From: Caldicellulosiruptor owensensis OL
GTDB lineage: Bacteria > Bacillota > Thermoanaerobacteria > Caldicellulosiruptorales > Caldicellulosiruptoraceae
Reading direction: 5' to 3'
DNA length: 64,000 nt
Assembly (NCBI RefSeq): GCF_000166335.1
Contig: NC_014657.1
Coordinates: forward strand, 674,501 to 738,500
A program made the translations under genes and the position numbers. Below are positions 62,885-64,000 of the stretch, piece after piece. Each line of letters opens with the position of its first letter. Position 1 is the stretch's first letter. The notes under the pieces are model-generated. The model was not told where the DNA came from. It saw only the letters and a list, made by a program, of their open reading frames with translations, and ran no database searches.

Positions 62885-63251
62885 AATGCTTATGCAGACA
62901 ACAATGGAAAACTTGAAGCAGATGATTGATGTTAACACAATTGTGGGTGATGCTGTTCAAAGCTCAGCAGGTGCTGTTATTATTCCAGTTTCTAAGGTTT
63001 CATTTGGATTTGTGGCAGGTGGTGGAGATATAAAACAAGATAGTACAAAATCAAGCAAAGCTGAAGAGAACTCTCCGCTTTTTGCAGGAGGTACTGGGGC
63101 AGGAATTTCTGTTATGCCGATTGCTTTTCTGGTTGTAACCCAAGACCAGATAAGACTTTTGAATGTTTCAGCAAACAGCAGTATTGAAAGGATTATTGAC
63201 ATCATTCCAAACATAATTGAAGATATTAAGGAAATTATTCAAAGAAGATGA
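62868..63251 (+). CDS. ytfJ: GerW/YtfJ family sporulation protein
   Basis: The GerW family is needed for normal spore germination in B. subtilis, where it is made in the forespore. Visible family features: MENLKQMIDVNTIVGDAV, IIPVSKVSFGFVAGGGD, the glycine-rich GGTGAGISVMPIAFLVV and a C-terminal helix. TTG 62868 is 8 nt after AAAGGTGG; GTG 62856 lies on that site. 127 residues. A terminator follows at once. Confidence 0.92.
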   Translation: MAHPIEMLMQTTMENLKQMIDVNTIVGDAVQSSAGAVIIPVSKVSFGFVAGGGDIKQDSTKSSKAEENSPLFAGGTGAGISVMPIAFLVVTQDQIRLLNVSANSSIERIIDIIPNIIEDIKEIIQRR

Positions 63252-63285
63252 TGGCAAGTATGTTTTGCTATCATCTTTTTTTATG
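63247..63285 (+). terminator. Terminator after ytfJ
   Basis: GATGATGGCAA pairs with TTGCTATCATC (one mismatch), followed by T7. Confidence 0.9.
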
Positions 63286-63334
63286 TAAAAGAATAGAAAT
63301 TAAATTGAAAGTGATTTTAGGAAGGTAACAAAAA

Positions 63335-63910
63335 ATGCAAAAAAAGAAGACAAAAGAGACTACTTCAGGAGCCCTGATAATCAAAACAATTTTAGTATTC
63401 ATGCTTATACTGTTTATCCTTGCAATAAAGTTTCAGTATATTCGCATAAAAGATTTTTCATTTGAAAAGGCAAAACTTTATTTTCATCGTGATGAAAAAA
63501 TTTATTCAGATTTAATAAAATGGATAGAAAATTTTTTGCAGCCCTTAATTTTTCCAAAATCAGCAAACAAAAACAGTTTGTCAAGAAGTTTATCTTCTGA
63601 TTCTTACATATATCCTGCAGAGGGTCAAATTCAATCCTCTGTTGATGGAGGAATTTTTATTATAGTTAAAAAGAAGACTAATATTCTCAGTCCTTGTGAA
63701 GGGAAAATAGAGGAAGTTACCAAAAAAGGTGAAACTTTCGATATTGTTATACAGCAAGGTAACGGGATACTTTATAGACTTGAAAACGTTGATTTTATAA
63801 ACATCCAAAAGGGTGAAATTTTAAAAAAAGGACAGATAATAGGATACAAACTACCATTTGACCTTGTGGGAAAAGATTATGTATATTTTAAGAAAGAAAA
63901 AAGGATGTAG
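63335..63910 (+). CDS. SpoIVFA-like membrane protein with degenerate M23/LytM domain
   Basis: 191 residues: basic cytoplasmic end, one membrane segment (about 15-33, IKTILVFMLILFILAIKF), a linker, and a C-terminal LytM-like beta domain with YPAEGQIQSSVDGGIFIIVKKKT, LSPCEGKIEEV, ILYRLENVDF and KGQIIGY. The metal-binding His residues of active M23 peptidases (HxxxD and HxH) are missing. This is the plan of SpoIVFA, which holds the SpoIVFB protease and BofA in the outer forespore membrane and controls pro-sigma-K processing. The gene for SpoIVFB would be expected right after, outside the window. AGGAAGG precedes the ATG. Confidence 0.7.
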   Translation: MQKKKTKETTSGALIIKTILVFMLILFILAIKFQYIRIKDFSFEKAKLYFHRDEKIYSDLIKWIENFLQPLIFPKSANKNSLSRSLSSDSYIYPAEGQIQSSVDGGIFIIVKKKTNILSPCEGKIEEVTKKGETFDIVIQQGNGILYRLENVDFINIQKGEILKKGQIIGYKLPFDLVGKDYVYFKKEKRM

Positions 63911-63928
63911 TTTATAAATGTTTTACGA

Positions 63929-63958
63929 ATGACATATCAAAGTACTTTGTGTTATACT
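63929..63958 (+). promoter_or_regulatory. Candidate promoter at the right edge
   Basis: ATGACA (63929-63934), 18-bp spacer, TATACT (63953-63958), reading out of the window. If real, the next gene may have its own promoter. Confidence 0.35.
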
Positions 63959-64000
63959 AAATTTAGACAAAAATCTACAAACAAAAAGATTCAAACAAAG

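Overview
The window is AT-rich DNA from a low-GC Gram-positive bacterium of the class Clostridia. The sporulation sigma genes (sigE, sigG and sigK), the order of the division/cell-wall (dcw) cluster, a membrane pyrophosphatase and an intracellular xylan-degradation operon together suggest a thermophilic plant-polysaccharide degrader close to Caldicellulosiruptor. That genus call is inference from gene content; there is no rRNA gene here. No CRISPR array or prophage was seen.

Layout. (1) 1-8.3 kb is an accessory block of envelope proteins: a TcaA-like protein cut by the window edge, a zinc-ribbon/Yip1-like membrane protein, a lipoprotein, a WG-repeat remnant, a large WG-repeat protein, and a long repeat protein broken by a -1 frameshift at a slippery heptamer. 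(2) 8.3-9.25 kb is a decayed IS4/IS5-type insertion sequence with 12-bp terminal inverted repeats and a hairpin that would hide its ribosome binding site. (3) 9.5-21.8 kb is housekeeping: typA; mltG-trmR-U32(trhP-like)-sigK; a tRNA-Pro on the minus strand; DUF402; a pterin-dependent methyltransferase; DUF512-der-plsY-methyltransferase; csp; hslO. (4) 21.9-22.4 kb is a five-gene tRNA operon (Val, Asp, Phe, Gly, Cys) with a promoter, leader hairpin and terminator. (5) 22.5-32.8 kb holds hppA, a small orphan gene, gatCAB, an MNT/HEPN nucleotidyltransferase pair, two M16 peptidase-like genes and lgt. (6) 32.85-33.15 kb holds a 59-codon Spo0E-type phosphatase gene behind a consensus promoter and a Spo0A-like box. 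(7) 33.3-49.1 kb is the dcw cluster from mraZ to ftsZ, without ftsA. (8) 49.2-53.2 kb, on the minus strand, is a three-gene xylan operon (SGNH esterase, NodB-type deacetylase, GH10 xylanase) with candidate operators upstream. (9) 53.7-56.1 kb is spoIIGA-sigE-sigG; the spoIIGA promoter has an abnormally long 21-bp spacer like Bacillus spoIIG. (10) 56.2-64 kb holds an acyl-CoA synthetase gene with a strong leader hairpin, lysA, an M50 protease, trpS, scpAB, DUF2953-gerW(ytfJ), and a SpoIVFA-like gene at the right end.

How it fits together. Sporulation runs through the whole window. Spo0E would tune Spo0A; Spo0A is expected to act at spoIIGA-sigE; SpoIIGA would process pro-sigma-E; sigma-G follows. 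SigK keeps a pro-sequence, and the SpoIVFA-like protein at the right edge belongs to the machinery that controls its processing. Around this lie the cell-wall precursor pathway (murE, F, D, G, A, mraY, ftsW, a PASTA PBP), translation fidelity and tRNA modification genes, and an intracellular route for acetylated xylo-oligosaccharides. Calls rest on conserved motifs and gene order read from the sequence; no database search was run.
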